Below, piece by piece: positions 37,664-46,043 of a stretch of DNA of 64,000 nucleotides. How positions within the stretch are numbered: the stretch's first letter is position 1; each line of letters starts with the position of its first letter. The position numbers and the translations under genes are program-made. Location of the stretch: assembly GCA_023393115.1 (NCBI GenBank), contig JAEWMS010000023.1, forward strand, positions 1 to 64,000, in the 5' to 3' direction. A model generated the notes under the pieces. That model was not told where the DNA came from. It made no database searches and saw only the letters and a list, made by a program, of their open reading frames with translations. The stretch is from Bacillota bacterium. GTDB lineage: Bacteria; Bacillota; Clostridia; Acetivibrionales; DSM-1351.

Positions 37664-38971
37664 TTATTTCTGACGTTTTCTCATATCTACTACTCGCTTT
37701 GCTTTACCCTCACTTCTTTCTATAGTCTTTGGCTCCACCAGCCTTATATTTGCGTTAATTCCCAATGTCCCATAAATTTCTTTCCTTATTTTCTTCTCAA
37801 TTGCATCTATCTTTTTTATCTCATCATGAAAGATGTTCGCGGACATTTCAATTAAAATCTCAAGTACGTCAAGATTATCCACCCTGTCCACTTTCAAAAG
37901 ATAATGAGGGGCTGTCTCGCCAATTTCCAGCAGTACATTTTCAATCTGGGAAGGAAAGACATTTACTCCTCTGATTATCAGCATATCATCACTTCTTCCG
38001 GTGACCTTATCCATTCTTACCAGCGTTCTTCCACACTCGCATTTTTCAAAGTTCAAAGAGGATATATCATGAGTTCTATATCTGATCAGCGGTAGTCCTT
38101 CTTTGGTAATAGTGGTGAAGACAAGTTCACCACTATTACCAGGTGGAAGAACCTCCTCAGTTTCAGGATTGATTATTTCAGGTATGAAATGGTCCTCCTG
38201 AATATGCAAACCATTTTTACAGGGACAATCTATTGCTACCCCGGGCCCGATGATTTCGCTGAGACCGTATATATCCATTGCTACAATTCCCAGCCTCTCC
38301 TCTATTTCCTTTCTCATGTTATCCGACCAAGGTTCAGCTCCAAATATTCCAACCTTTAGCCGTAAGTCACTCTTGTTCATATTCAGACCTTCCAACTCTT
38401 CTGCTAAATAAAGAGCATAAGATGGAGTACATGCCAAAACAGTTGCTCCAAAATCCTTCATTACCTGTAACTGACGTTTTGTATTTCCTCCCGAAATAGG
38501 TATGACAGAAGCACCTATTTTCTCTGTACCGTAGTGAAGACCCAGCCCCCCGGTAAATAGACCATAGCCATAGGCAACCTGTACTATATCATTTTTATCA
38601 GCACCTGCACTGTATAATGATCTTGCTACTACCTCCGCCCAGGTATCTAAATCATTCTGAGTATACCCAACAACCGTTTGCTTGCCTGTTGTTCCAGAAG
38701 ACGCGTGAATCCGTATAATCTCACTCATATCTACGGCAAACATACCATAGGGATATGTGTCTCTCAAATCCTGCTTGGTTGTAAACGGCAGCTTTTCTAA
38801 ATCCTTTAGGGACTTTATATCATCCGGACTAATACCGGCTTTTTTCATTTTATCACTGTAAAAAGGTACATTTGAATAGACCCTTCTAACAGTATTAATT
38901 AGTCTCTCTTCTTGAACCTCTTTTATCTTCTCTCTGGGCATACATTCATATTCCGGATTCCAGTATTGCAT
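37664..38971 (-). CDS. PaaK-like (phenylacetate-CoA ligase family) AMP-forming acid ligase
   Basis: A 435-residue adenylate-forming enzyme, the usual PaaK length. Key motifs are the ATP loop SSGTTGKQTVVGYT, the DIYGLSEIIGPG stretch, YRTHDIS and the C-terminal GRSDDMLIIRGVNVFPSQIE followed by Lys-rich GKAKRVVDMRK. The family activates aryl and aliphatic carboxylic acids as CoA thioesters, and some load carrier proteins. AGGAGG precedes the ATG. It is divergent from the acyltransferase/ACP/KAS III group. It is not accompanied by other phenylacetate-degradation genes, so it more likely supplies a starter acyl unit to that group. That link is inferred from position. Confidence 0.87.
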   Translation of the reverse strand: MQYWNPEYECMPREKIKEVQEERLINTVRRVYSNVPFYSDKMKKAGISPDDIKSLKDLEKLPFTTKQDLRDTYPYGMFAVDMSEIIRIHASSGTTGKQTVVGYTQNDLDTWAEVVARSLYSAGADKNDIVQVAYGYGLFTGGLGLHYGTEKIGASVIPISGGNTKRQLQVMKDFGATVLACTPSYALYLAEELEGLNMNKSDLRLKVGIFGAEPWSDNMRKEIEERLGIVAMDIYGLSEIIGPGVAIDCPCKNGLHIQEDHFIPEIINPETEEVLPPGNSGELVFTTITKEGLPLIRYRTHDISSLNFEKCECGRTLVRMDKVTGRSDDMLIIRGVNVFPSQIENVLLEIGETAPHYLLKVDRVDNLDVLEILIEMSANIFHDEIKKIDAIEKKIRKEIYGTLGINANIRLVEPKTIERSEGKAKRVVDMRKRQK

Positions 38972-39147
38972 TATATACCTCCTATAATGTCTTAAATTTT
39001 ATATTGTATATTGATTAGTGCCCTTAAAATTAATATATTTACATAAAATCTAATATGTACCATGTTATATGAAAAACTTAAGCCATTCTTTCATTATATC
39101 TACTATATTTTCAGTAAATGTAACAGTTATTAAAAGGAGTACATAAT

Positions 39148-39159
39148 ATGTCATTGTGA
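39148..39159 (+). other. Possible three-codon leader ORF before the acyltransferase
   Basis: ATG TCA TTG TGA is preceded by AAAAGGAG at good spacing and ends 21 bp before the acyltransferase ATG, which has its own GGAGAAC site. It may be a remnant start or a tiny translated leader that affects ribosome loading. There is no direct evidence of function. Confidence 0.25.
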
Positions 39160-39180
39160 AAATAATATGGAGAACATAAT

Positions 39181-40578
39181 ATGAGTAAAGACATTAACGA
39201 TGTATTCCCTGAACATAATATTACCAATAATGAGCCCGGCAGTACTACCGTTGATCATAAAGTCATTATACCCGCTACTGCTCATGATTTGGGTAATTAT
39301 CTAGCCAAGTACGGAATGGCAAATTTTCAGATTCAATTTATAATGAAAATTGATGGCACGCTGGACTTTGATACACTGGTAAAAGCAGTTAGACTGTTGG
39401 TTGAAGCAGAACCGGTCTTCGGCTGCCGATTTGTTAAAAGCGACTCACCATATTGGAAACGTTTTGATGATATTGATGATACAAACAAATTTTGTTCCTT
39501 TGAAGAGACCGACGATGATGAGGAAAGTGTTAATAGATTTCTGGAAAGCCCAATGAGCATGGATAAGGATCCTATGGTCTTAATCAGACTGATTCGAAAA
39601 GGGGCATATGATACATTGGGTATAAAAATTAATCATGTATGCTGCGATGGCGCTGGCGCCAGAGATTATGTCCTGCTGCTTTCAGAAATTTATTCACATA
39701 TAGCAGTTGGAGATACCGCGTATCGACCTGATATAAGTATTCGTGACAGAAAAGATATTGATGAACTAAAAATTGCATTTAGTGATGATAGCCCTGATAC
39801 AGCATGGAGTATCCCTCAGCAAATGGCATTACCCACCTGGACCTTTCCATGGAAGAATATCCAAAGGGGAAAGGTACTTTTTCCTGCATGCAGAATTCCT
39901 GAAGGTCAACTTGATATAATGAGCAAATATGCAAAAGAAAGAAATGCAACAATCAATGACTTATTACTGACTGCAATATTCAGGGCAATGTTTAAATTAG
40001 CCAACACCCCCTACGGTATTCCAATGGATATTCCGATTACTATTGATTTGCGCAAGTATCTGCCAGATCACAAGGCTGATGCTATAAGAAACTTATCCGG
40101 AGGAATAGTTATAAAACTGGACAGAAGACATCAGGAGACTTTCGAAGATACCCTTGCAAGGGTAACAGCGGCTACTGCAGAAATAAGGTCTAAACACCCA
40201 AGTATATTAAACTCGCTATGGGCAGAATATATCGAGAGCATGGATTTTCGTTATGTATGTGCCTATTTCAAATATTTATCTCAACTGATTGAATTTGCTT
40301 CGTTTAATCCATTTTTTACTGTTTATAATTGCGGCCTCACATTATCAAACTGCGGGTATATCTCAAAGAGTTTGATTCATCTTGGCAATAGAACAGTAAC
40401 AGATGCATACATCATACCGCCGGCTATTCGAGCTCCCGGTATACTGCTTGTTGCAAGTACCTATAACGGTATTATTACTTTAGCAACCGGATATTACAAG
40501 CCTTCAGCCCATAAGTCTGATGTTGAGACTCTTCTGAAAAAAATAGTAAAAGAACTGCAAGAAGGATGTCACGAATAA
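39181..40578 (+). CDS. Condensation-domain-like acyltransferase
   Basis: A 465-residue protein of the chloramphenicol-acetyltransferase/condensation superfamily. It carries the active-site HxxxDG motif (His152 to Gly157, NHVCCDGAG), an N-terminal FQIQFIMKIDGTLDFDTLVKAVR stretch and the later DFPIT-like PMDIPITIDLRKYLP. Members move acyl groups from carrier proteins or CoA to an alcohol or amine. No adenylation or carrier domain is fused, so it should work in trans with the ACP at 40718. It has its own terminator. It is paralogous to the minus-strand gene at 42944, sharing the motifs and length but with a different N-terminus. Confidence 0.82.
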   Translation: MSKDINDVFPEHNITNNEPGSTTVDHKVIIPATAHDLGNYLAKYGMANFQIQFIMKIDGTLDFDTLVKAVRLLVEAEPVFGCRFVKSDSPYWKRFDDIDDTNKFCSFEETDDDEESVNRFLESPMSMDKDPMVLIRLIRKGAYDTLGIKINHVCCDGAGARDYVLLLSEIYSHIAVGDTAYRPDISIRDRKDIDELKIAFSDDSPDTAWSIPQQMALPTWTFPWKNIQRGKVLFPACRIPEGQLDIMSKYAKERNATINDLLLTAIFRAMFKLANTPYGIPMDIPITIDLRKYLPDHKADAIRNLSGGIVIKLDRRHQETFEDTLARVTAATAEIRSKHPSILNSLWAEYIESMDFRYVCAYFKYLSQLIEFASFNPFFTVYNCGLTLSNCGYISKSLIHLGNRTVTDAYIIPPAIRAPGILLVASTYNGIITLATGYYKPSAHKSDVETLLKKIVKELQEGCHE

Positions 40579-40595
40579 AGCTCCATTTATTATAT

Positions 40596-40622
40596 AAAAA
40601 GACTCAAATCGAGTCTTTTTTT
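40596..40622 (+). terminator. Terminator after the first acyltransferase
   Basis: AAAAAGACTC and GAGTCTTTTT pair around AAATC, followed by more T. It lies 18 bp past the stop, so the ACP/KAS III/SDR group downstream needs its own promoter or read-through. Confidence 0.85.
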
Positions 40623-40717
40623 GCTTAAATAACTTATGTTAGGCATAGCACATTATACTCTGACCCAGCATACCTTACTATTATGTATACACTTATTACT
40701 GGAATGGAGATTATGAT

Positions 40718-40936
40718 ATGACTGTTAAAGAAAAGCTAAATTTGCTTGAAGAGATGCTTCTCATTGAAAAAGATACTTTGGAGGAGTCTGCTGTTCTAAG
40801 TACTCTAAACGAATGGGATTCGATGGCTGCAGTATCTACAATTGCTATGTTTGATAGCGTTTATGGTAAAGAACTCAAATCAGAAGATGTTAAAAAATTT
40901 ATAACTGTTAAAGATATTCTTGACGAAATGGAGTGA
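40718..40936 (+). CDS. Acyl carrier protein
   Basis: A 72-residue acidic, helical carrier. Ser35 in NEWDSMAAV is the expected 4'-phosphopantetheine site. Helix IV is present in KKFITVKDILDEM. It is a stand-alone carrier, not the housekeeping AcpP type, whose site reads DSLD. It lies directly before KAS III and overlaps or abuts it, so the two are translated together. GGAGATT precedes the ATG. It should hold the acyl chain for condensation, reduction and transfer. Confidence 0.88.
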   Translation: MTVKEKLNLLEEMLLIEKDTLEESAVLSTLNEWDSMAAVSTIAMFDSVYGKELKSEDVKKFITVKDILDEME

Positions 40937-40947
40937 GGTGTAAACAA

Positions 40948-42003
40948 TTGGCTACCGGTATATTAAAGAACGTAGAGATTAAGGGTATTGCCTGTGCTGT
41001 ACCTGAACGAGTAGTAAACAATGAGGATTACTTTGGAACCTTTGGTGAAGAGAGTGTACTTAAGTTCATCAATATGACAGGTGTAAAAACAAGACATGTT
41101 GCCATTGATGAACAATGTAGTTCTGATTTATGCTATATCGCAGCTAAAAATATTATGGAAAAATTGAACTGGGAAGCATCCTCCATAGATGCATTAATTC
41201 TCATAACCCAGACACCCGATTATGCAGTACCCGCAACGGCTTGTGTTCTGCAGCATAGACTCGGGTTAAGCGAGGACTGTATTGCCTTTGACATTAACCT
41301 TGGCTGCTCTGCCTACGTTTACGGTGTGTGGCAAGCTGCAACAATGATAGCAACACAGAACATTAACAGAGTTCTTCTGCTGGTTGGAGATACAAGCAAT
41401 TTCGGTATTAATAAAAATGACAGTTCTACAGCTATGATTTTTGGTGACGGAGGTTCAGCTACAGCCCTTGAAAAGTCAGAGGGCAAAGAAATTAAGTACT
41501 TTTTAAAGACTAAAGGCAGCGGTTACAAAAGTATCATGGTACCTGCAGGGCATGCAAGAACCCGGAGTCAGACAATAACAGATTCATCTGCTTATGACTT
41601 ATCAATGAATGGAGCTGATGTTTTTGCCTTTACTATTACAGACGTCCCAAAAGCCTTAACTACATTTATGTCAGATTATTCTATCGAAAAGAATGATGTT
41701 GACATGTTTGTTTTCCATCAAGCCAACTTGTATATTCTAAAACATTTAACAAAAAAACTCGGTTTACCTTCCGAAAAAGTCCCTATATCAATTGACAGGT
41801 ACGGTAACACAAGTGGTGAATCTATCCCCTTAACTTTGGTTGATGCAATAGGAGAAGACCATTCTGACGGTACAGTCAAACTAATGTTATGCGGATTTGG
41901 TGTTGGCCTGTCCTACGGAGGAGTATATCTCGAAATAAATAAGTCCGCATTTATTCCGATGATATATACCAATTATTATTTTAATGGAGATGATAATAAA
42001 TGA
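40948..42003 (+). CDS. 3-oxoacyl-ACP synthase III (KAS III) family enzyme
   Basis: About 351 residues with the KAS III triad: Cys120 in NLGCSAYVYG, His257 in VFHQAN and Asn287 in YGNTSGESIP. I favour a TTG start at 40948, 7 bases after GTGAGGTG, over the GTG at 40933 that overlaps the ACP. The Cys-His-Asn set marks decarboxylating condensation of an acyl starter with malonyl-ACP, as in FabH, though some relatives only transfer acyl groups. The stop overlaps the next start (ATGA). With ACP and SDR it forms a minimal chain-building unit; no FabF partner is present. Confidence 0.87.
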   Translation: MATGILKNVEIKGIACAVPERVVNNEDYFGTFGEESVLKFINMTGVKTRHVAIDEQCSSDLCYIAAKNIMEKLNWEASSIDALILITQTPDYAVPATACVLQHRLGLSEDCIAFDINLGCSAYVYGVWQAATMIATQNINRVLLLVGDTSNFGINKNDSSTAMIFGDGGSATALEKSEGKEIKYFLKTKGSGYKSIMVPAGHARTRSQTITDSSAYDLSMNGADVFAFTITDVPKALTTFMSDYSIEKNDVDMFVFHQANLYILKHLTKKLGLPSEKVPISIDRYGNTSGESIPLTLVDAIGEDHSDGTVKLMLCGFGVGLSYGGVYLEINKSAFIPMIYTNYYFNGDDNK

Positions 42004-42761
42004 TAAACCCCTTGGATCTCAGCGGAAAAAATATATTGGTTACAGGAGCCTCCTCAGGAATAGGAAAAGGTATTTCAATATTTTTAAGCAAAGTCGGAGC
42101 AAATATTACTTTGGCTGCAAGGAACGAAGAGAAGCTTAAAGATACCCTCAAAGAATTGGATCCGGGCAATCATTCCTACTATCCAATTGACTTGAATAAT
42201 TATAGCGATATAGAGGTTATGATGGACAAAATAACTTCTGATGGCAAAAAGCTTAACGGGATTGTACATTCAGCAGGAATTTCTCGTACAATACCTATAC
42301 AGTATTTAAAATTTTCAGACCTGAACAATATTATGTCCATTAATTTCTACTCCTTCATGGAGCTGGCAAAGCATTTCAGTAAAAGGAAATATAACGCTGA
42401 TGGTGGCAGCATTGTAGCAATTTCATCTATTTCCAGCAAGGTCGGCGCTAGAGGATTGGCCGCATACTCTGCAAGCAAAGGGGCACTTGACAGTGCCATA
42501 CGGTCATTGGCACTGGAGCTTGCACCCAAAAATATAAGAATAAATTCTATTTCACCAAGTATGATTAAAACCCAAATATATGACGGGTTGGTTGATCTCG
42601 TTAATAATAACAATTTTGAAGCAGACCTAAAAAAAAGGCAGCTGCTAGGTCTTGGTTCACCTGAGGATGTTGCCTCGGCAGCAGCTTTTCTACTCAGCGA
42701 TGCCTCCCGTTTTGTTACCGGCACATCAATGATAGTTGATGGTGGATATTTGGCTCATTAA
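42000..42761 (+). CDS. Short-chain dehydrogenase/reductase, FabG-like
   Basis: A 253-residue NAD(P)-dependent reductase with the cofactor loop GASSGIG (16-22), catalytic Ser142/143, Tyr156 and Lys160 (AAYSASKG), and the C-terminal FVTGTSMIVDGGYLAH. It overlaps KAS III by four bases, so translation is coupled. The likely job is reducing a 3-keto group on the ACP-bound chain to a 3-hydroxy group. No dehydratase gene follows; a terminator region ends the operon. Confidence 0.88.
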   Translation: MINPLDLSGKNILVTGASSGIGKGISIFLSKVGANITLAARNEEKLKDTLKELDPGNHSYYPIDLNNYSDIEVMMDKITSDGKKLNGIVHSAGISRTIPIQYLKFSDLNNIMSINFYSFMELAKHFSKRKYNADGGSIVAISSISSKVGARGLAAYSASKGALDSAIRSLALELAPKNIRINSISPSMIKTQIYDGLVDLVNNNNFEADLKKRQLLGLGSPEDVASAAAFLLSDASRFVTGTSMIVDGGYLAH

Positions 42762-42788
42762 CTATCATTTTTATCTTCTCATAACTCT

Positions 42789-42816
42789 AAAAGCAGCTTC
42801 TCCCGAGGCTGCTTTT
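42789..42816 (+). terminator. Terminator after the SDR gene
   Basis: AAAAGCAGC and GCTGCTTTT pair around a 10-base loop. T-rich sequence (ACCTTTTTTC) follows, 28 bp past the SDR stop. Confidence 0.8.
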
Positions 42817-42831
42817 ACCTTTTTTCAGTCA

Positions 42832-42878
42832 AAGAAGCCGCCTCTTAATAGAATTTTTCTAATGAGAGGCGGCTTCTT
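42832..42878. terminator. Second, bidirectional terminator between convergent operons
   Basis: AAGAAGCCGCCTCT pairs perfectly with AGAGGCGGCTTCTT (14 bp). It lies between the SDR stop and the minus-strand acyltransferase stop at 42944, 66 bp from the latter. Confidence 0.7.
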
Positions 42879-42943
42879 GTATTTCCATTATATATTCTTA
42901 TTAACCTTCATGAGCCGACAAAGCGGCCACAAAATGTTTCAAA

Positions 42944-44401
42944 CTAACCTTCATATCCCGAAATTAGTTCATCCTTAATCTTATTAAGAAGCTCATCAAT
43001 ATACTCACCATTAACTGTACTTTTGTAATACCCGGCAGCTAATGTTAATACCGAGTCATACGAACTTGCCATCAGGAGAAGACCTGGTGCACGAACAACA
43101 GGAGGCAGAACATAGGCATCGATTACTGTTTTGTCATCAAACTTAATCAGTGAATTAGACAAGTAGCCAATATTGGATAATGTAGGAACACATTTGTCGC
43201 CATAATACAGCGGACAGAATGAGACTGCCTTTTTTGGATCCAATACAGCCTGATAATATGAAAGTATATCACTATAGTTTAACCTTTCAATGCGTTCAAG
43301 CCCAATTGCGCTTTGTAAGCCGGGATACCCATTTTTTAACTCTTTCATCATGTTTGACGCCCTCTGCAAAGTTTGTTCAAAGGGTTCATCTATATTCATA
43401 CTAAGTTCGGTTCTTACAGAACCGGAGAAGTTTCTTATGGCCTGTGTTTTATGATCAGAAAGGTAACGGCGTAAATCAATGGTGATTGGAAATTCCATGG
43501 GCGATCCATAAATAGGCTGCTTTATCCTCAGCATAGCTCTATAACAGGCAGTCAGAATGTAGTCATTTAAAGTTACACCTATCCTTTTAACATATTCTCG
43601 CATAGCAGCCAAGCAGCCAACAGGCAACCTGCATACTGACATTCGGGCAATATTAGACCCAGTAGGTTCCCATGGAAATGGCCACATAGGGTGGAAAACA
43701 TCTGTACCCGGCATAAACTCCAAATCCGGATTTGTCATGCCAAGATCCTCAAACAGTCTATCCTGATCCGTTCTACCTGCTATTCGGGGCGTTGGTACAT
43801 ATGAAACATTTTCCTGATTTATGCTGGTGTATATTTGGGACAGAAGCTGAATGTATTCTTTTACCCCCGCTCCATCACAGCAGGCGTGGTTTATTTTTAT
43901 TCCAAGTACATCCTGATGTCCTGAACGGATTAATTTTACCTTTACCATAGGATCTTTATCTAAATCCATTGGGGTCTGTATAAAATCGTCAACGGCCCGT
44001 TCTATATCATCAGTCTCAAGCAAAGTACAGAAGTCCACAATGCCAATATTCTCTATAATCTTCCAATACGGCCTCTCATCTTCAACAAATCTGGATTTAA
44101 ATACAGGCTCAGAATCAACGGATAATCTGACTGCCTGTTTCAGTTTATCGAAGTCTAATTTCCCGTCAAACTTCAATACAGCTTGTATCTGGATATTTGA
44201 AATACCATACCGTGCAATATAATTATAAATATCGTGCCCATTAGCCCAGAAAGTTCCTTCTTTCGGTTCAACAGAAGTTTCATCTGTATTATATTTGGCA
44301 AAGTATGATTCGAAAATTTTTGCTGTTAACTTATAGTAATTGGTGATGTTTTCGAGCATTTTTATATACAACTCCATATAATATTTGAACATTCCATACA
44401 T
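42944..44401 (-). CDS. Second condensation-domain-like acyltransferase
   Basis: A 485-residue paralogue of the plus-strand enzyme. The start is placed at the ATG at 44401, 8 bases after AGGAG, rather than the GTG at 44410. The active motif is NHACCDGAG (His172, Asp176, Gly177). PMEFPITIDLRRYLSDHKTQ and the C-terminal VLPPVVRAPGLLLMASSYD match the paralogue closely. It has an extra N-terminal helical segment of about 25 residues. It is the last gene of an operon with a thioesterase and a kinase. Two such enzymes suggest two acyl-transfer steps or two acceptors in the same product. Confidence 0.82.
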   Translation of the reverse strand: MYGMFKYYMELYIKMLENITNYYKLTAKIFESYFAKYNTDETSVEPKEGTFWANGHDIYNYIARYGISNIQIQAVLKFDGKLDFDKLKQAVRLSVDSEPVFKSRFVEDERPYWKIIENIGIVDFCTLLETDDIERAVDDFIQTPMDLDKDPMVKVKLIRSGHQDVLGIKINHACCDGAGVKEYIQLLSQIYTSINQENVSYVPTPRIAGRTDQDRLFEDLGMTNPDLEFMPGTDVFHPMWPFPWEPTGSNIARMSVCRLPVGCLAAMREYVKRIGVTLNDYILTACYRAMLRIKQPIYGSPMEFPITIDLRRYLSDHKTQAIRNFSGSVRTELSMNIDEPFEQTLQRASNMMKELKNGYPGLQSAIGLERIERLNYSDILSYYQAVLDPKKAVSFCPLYYGDKCVPTLSNIGYLSNSLIKFDDKTVIDAYVLPPVVRAPGLLLMASSYDSVLTLAAGYYKSTVNGEYIDELLNKIKDELISGYEG

Positions 44402-44456
44402 ACCATCCACTCCTAACTAATCAATTTTCATAAATAAAGAATTATTCAATTATATA

Positions 44457-45266
44457 TCAGGTTAATTTCACTAACCTGTCATTTATAATGCTAAGTAACC
44501 ACTCCCTTTCTCCAGGTATATTGTCTTTGAGTCTTGCGGCCGCAACAGGCAGCATCCATGCATCAATATCCTCAAATTTAGCATCGGTAAGTTTCAAATA
44601 GGCGTTTAAATAAGTACAACTTGCAAGATATTTCGGATAACAAAAAAACATGGCAAATGCTTCAGGCATCCCAGCAGGTACTGTTGGTGAATTAATCATC
44701 AGGTAAGTCCTGGCAACATCCCCTAACGGGTTTCCAATATATGCACCATTCCAATCAATAGGTACAAGTTTCGCACCTGAAACAATGATATTATTAAAGT
44801 ACAAATCGCCATGGCAAATACTAGTACCGGCGGGTAGACTCTCCATATATTCAAGTATTCTTGCTTCCCTGTCCCCCAGCAAATAAGATGAGCACCCTAT
44901 CATAAATGTAAATCTTTCTTTCTGACTCAGTAACCCATTTGATGAAAATCCATGAATATTGAATTGCAAATCTGCCATGCGCTGAATATAGTAATACAAA
45001 TTCCAGGGTTCTGTCATCAATTGCTCGGTTATTGATTTTCCATATATTCTTTGGTATATTATGCCTTTCCGTCCGTCAATTTCGACCTTGTCATATACGG
45101 CAGGTGTTTCTATACCTGCTTGATGGACCATGTGTCCCACATCTGCTTCGTGGTTTACCCAGTCGTCGGTACTATACTTTTCAAAAAACAGCTTCAACAC
45201 TTTATCCTGACCCCACTTATAAACTTCTGAGGTTACACCGTTACCCAAAAATCTTCCTTTTTCCAT
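44457..45266 (-). CDS. Aminoglycoside-phosphotransferase-like kinase
   Basis: A 269-residue protein-kinase-fold enzyme of the APH/choline kinase group. The catalytic loop is CHGDLYFNN (His152, Asp154, Asn159), and the metal-binding Asp171 sits in PIDWNGAYIG. It has GNGVTSEVYKWGQDKVLKLFF as nucleotide loop and lysine. The family phosphorylates small molecules such as aminoglycosides, choline, homoserine or fructosamines. It lies 11 bp from a thioesterase and before the acyltransferase, so a phospho-group on the cluster's product or acceptor, or self-protection, is possible. AAAGGAG precedes the ATG. Confidence 0.8.
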   Translation of the reverse strand: MEKGRFLGNGVTSEVYKWGQDKVLKLFFEKYSTDDWVNHEADVGHMVHQAGIETPAVYDKVEIDGRKGIIYQRIYGKSITEQLMTEPWNLYYYIQRMADLQFNIHGFSSNGLLSQKERFTFMIGCSSYLLGDREARILEYMESLPAGTSICHGDLYFNNIIVSGAKLVPIDWNGAYIGNPLGDVARTYLMINSPTVPAGMPEAFAMFFCYPKYLASCTYLNAYLKLTDAKFEDIDAWMLPVAAARLKDNIPGEREWLLSIINDRLVKLT

Positions 45267-45277
45267 ATCCTTCTCCT

Positions 45278-45763
45278 TTACTGAATTAACTCATGTATAC
45301 CAAAAGACTCGTGAAAGGATACATTTCCCACATTATCTAAAAAATTTGCTTTTTCTGAAAATACCTTAAGGGTTGAGAATATATCAGGTGCGGCTTTTTC
45401 AATATTTAGAGGTGTTATGTTTTTATCAGTCCAAGCATGAACTGAATAGCCAACTGCTATAAGCTTTCCGCTTTTTATGTTTATCACTTTGTATTCAAAC
45501 TTTAGCTTAACGCAAGACATATATGATATTGCTGTGGTAACAGCTATCTCATCTCTAAACTTGGCAGGACTCTTAAATTTACATTGTATTTCGGAAAGCG
45601 GAAGATAGAATCCCCGATTACTGATATGTGAATTAGATATGCCCGCTTTCTTTAAGTAATCTGTCCTTGCGACCTCAAACCACCTTGGGTAATTAACATG
45701 GTACACAATATTCATTCTGTCGATTTCCATATGCTTAACATAAAATGTAGTTCTTGTTGTCAT
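45278..45763 (-). CDS. Acyl thioesterase, YbgC-like hotdog fold
   Basis: A 161-residue hotdog thioesterase. The start at 45763 (MTTRTT) is chosen because AAAGGATG lies just upstream. The active-site region has Asp15, His22 and Tyr25 (EIDRMNIVYHVNYPRWFEVAR), the 4HBT/YbgC pattern with the usual Gly replaced by Asn. It would hydrolyse acyl-CoA or acyl-ACP to free acid. It opens the operon with the kinase and acyltransferase and may proof-read or release chains. Confidence 0.83.
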   Translation of the reverse strand: MTTRTTFYVKHMEIDRMNIVYHVNYPRWFEVARTDYLKKAGISNSHISNRGFYLPLSEIQCKFKSPAKFRDEIAVTTAISYMSCVKLKFEYKVINIKSGKLIAVGYSVHAWTDKNITPLNIEKAAPDIFSTLKVFSEKANFLDNVGNVSFHESFGIHELIQ

Positions 45764-45895
45764 ATTCCGCATCCTTTCATAAATTAACTTTATGTTAATA
45801 AAAACTGATCCCATTGGCATTTATTATGTACACTCTATCCTAATCAATAGAATTGATGCCTTTGTTAACATAAATTCAGTCTTAATAGCATTAAC

Positions 45896-45926
45896 ATTAT
45901 ATGAATGTTCCACTGAAATGTGACAA
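45896..45926 (-). promoter_or_regulatory. Possible promoter of the thioesterase/kinase/acyltransferase operon
   Basis: TTGTCA (45921-45926) and a perfect TATAAT (45896-45901) on the minus strand, but with a long 19-bp spacer. The leader would be about 125 bases. Confidence 0.35.
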
Positions 45927-45980
45927 TGATTATGTAACCTGCTTATGAAATATAAATGGCCTTTCCTACATCGAAACCAA

Positions 45981-46026
45981 CGAAAAAAATGCCGATGAAG
46001 ATATGAATCTTCCGGCATTTTTTTCG
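45981..46026 (-). terminator. Terminator after the chemotaxis receptor
   Basis: CGAAAAAAATGCCG pairs perfectly with CGGCATTTTTTTCG (14 bp, 18-base loop) 18 bp past the receptor stop. The A/T halves give a U-tract on either strand. Confidence 0.85.
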
Positions 46027-46043
46027 TTTACTTTTCTGGATAC

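Noticed and set aside
37664..38971. Phenylacetate degradation pathway
   Set aside because: Only the ligase is present; no paa oxygenase or ring-opening genes, and the organism type is anaerobic.
45824..46018. 64-codon minus-strand open frame before the thioesterase
   Set aside because: It overlaps the receptor terminator and a likely promoter, and the protein has no coding-like pattern.
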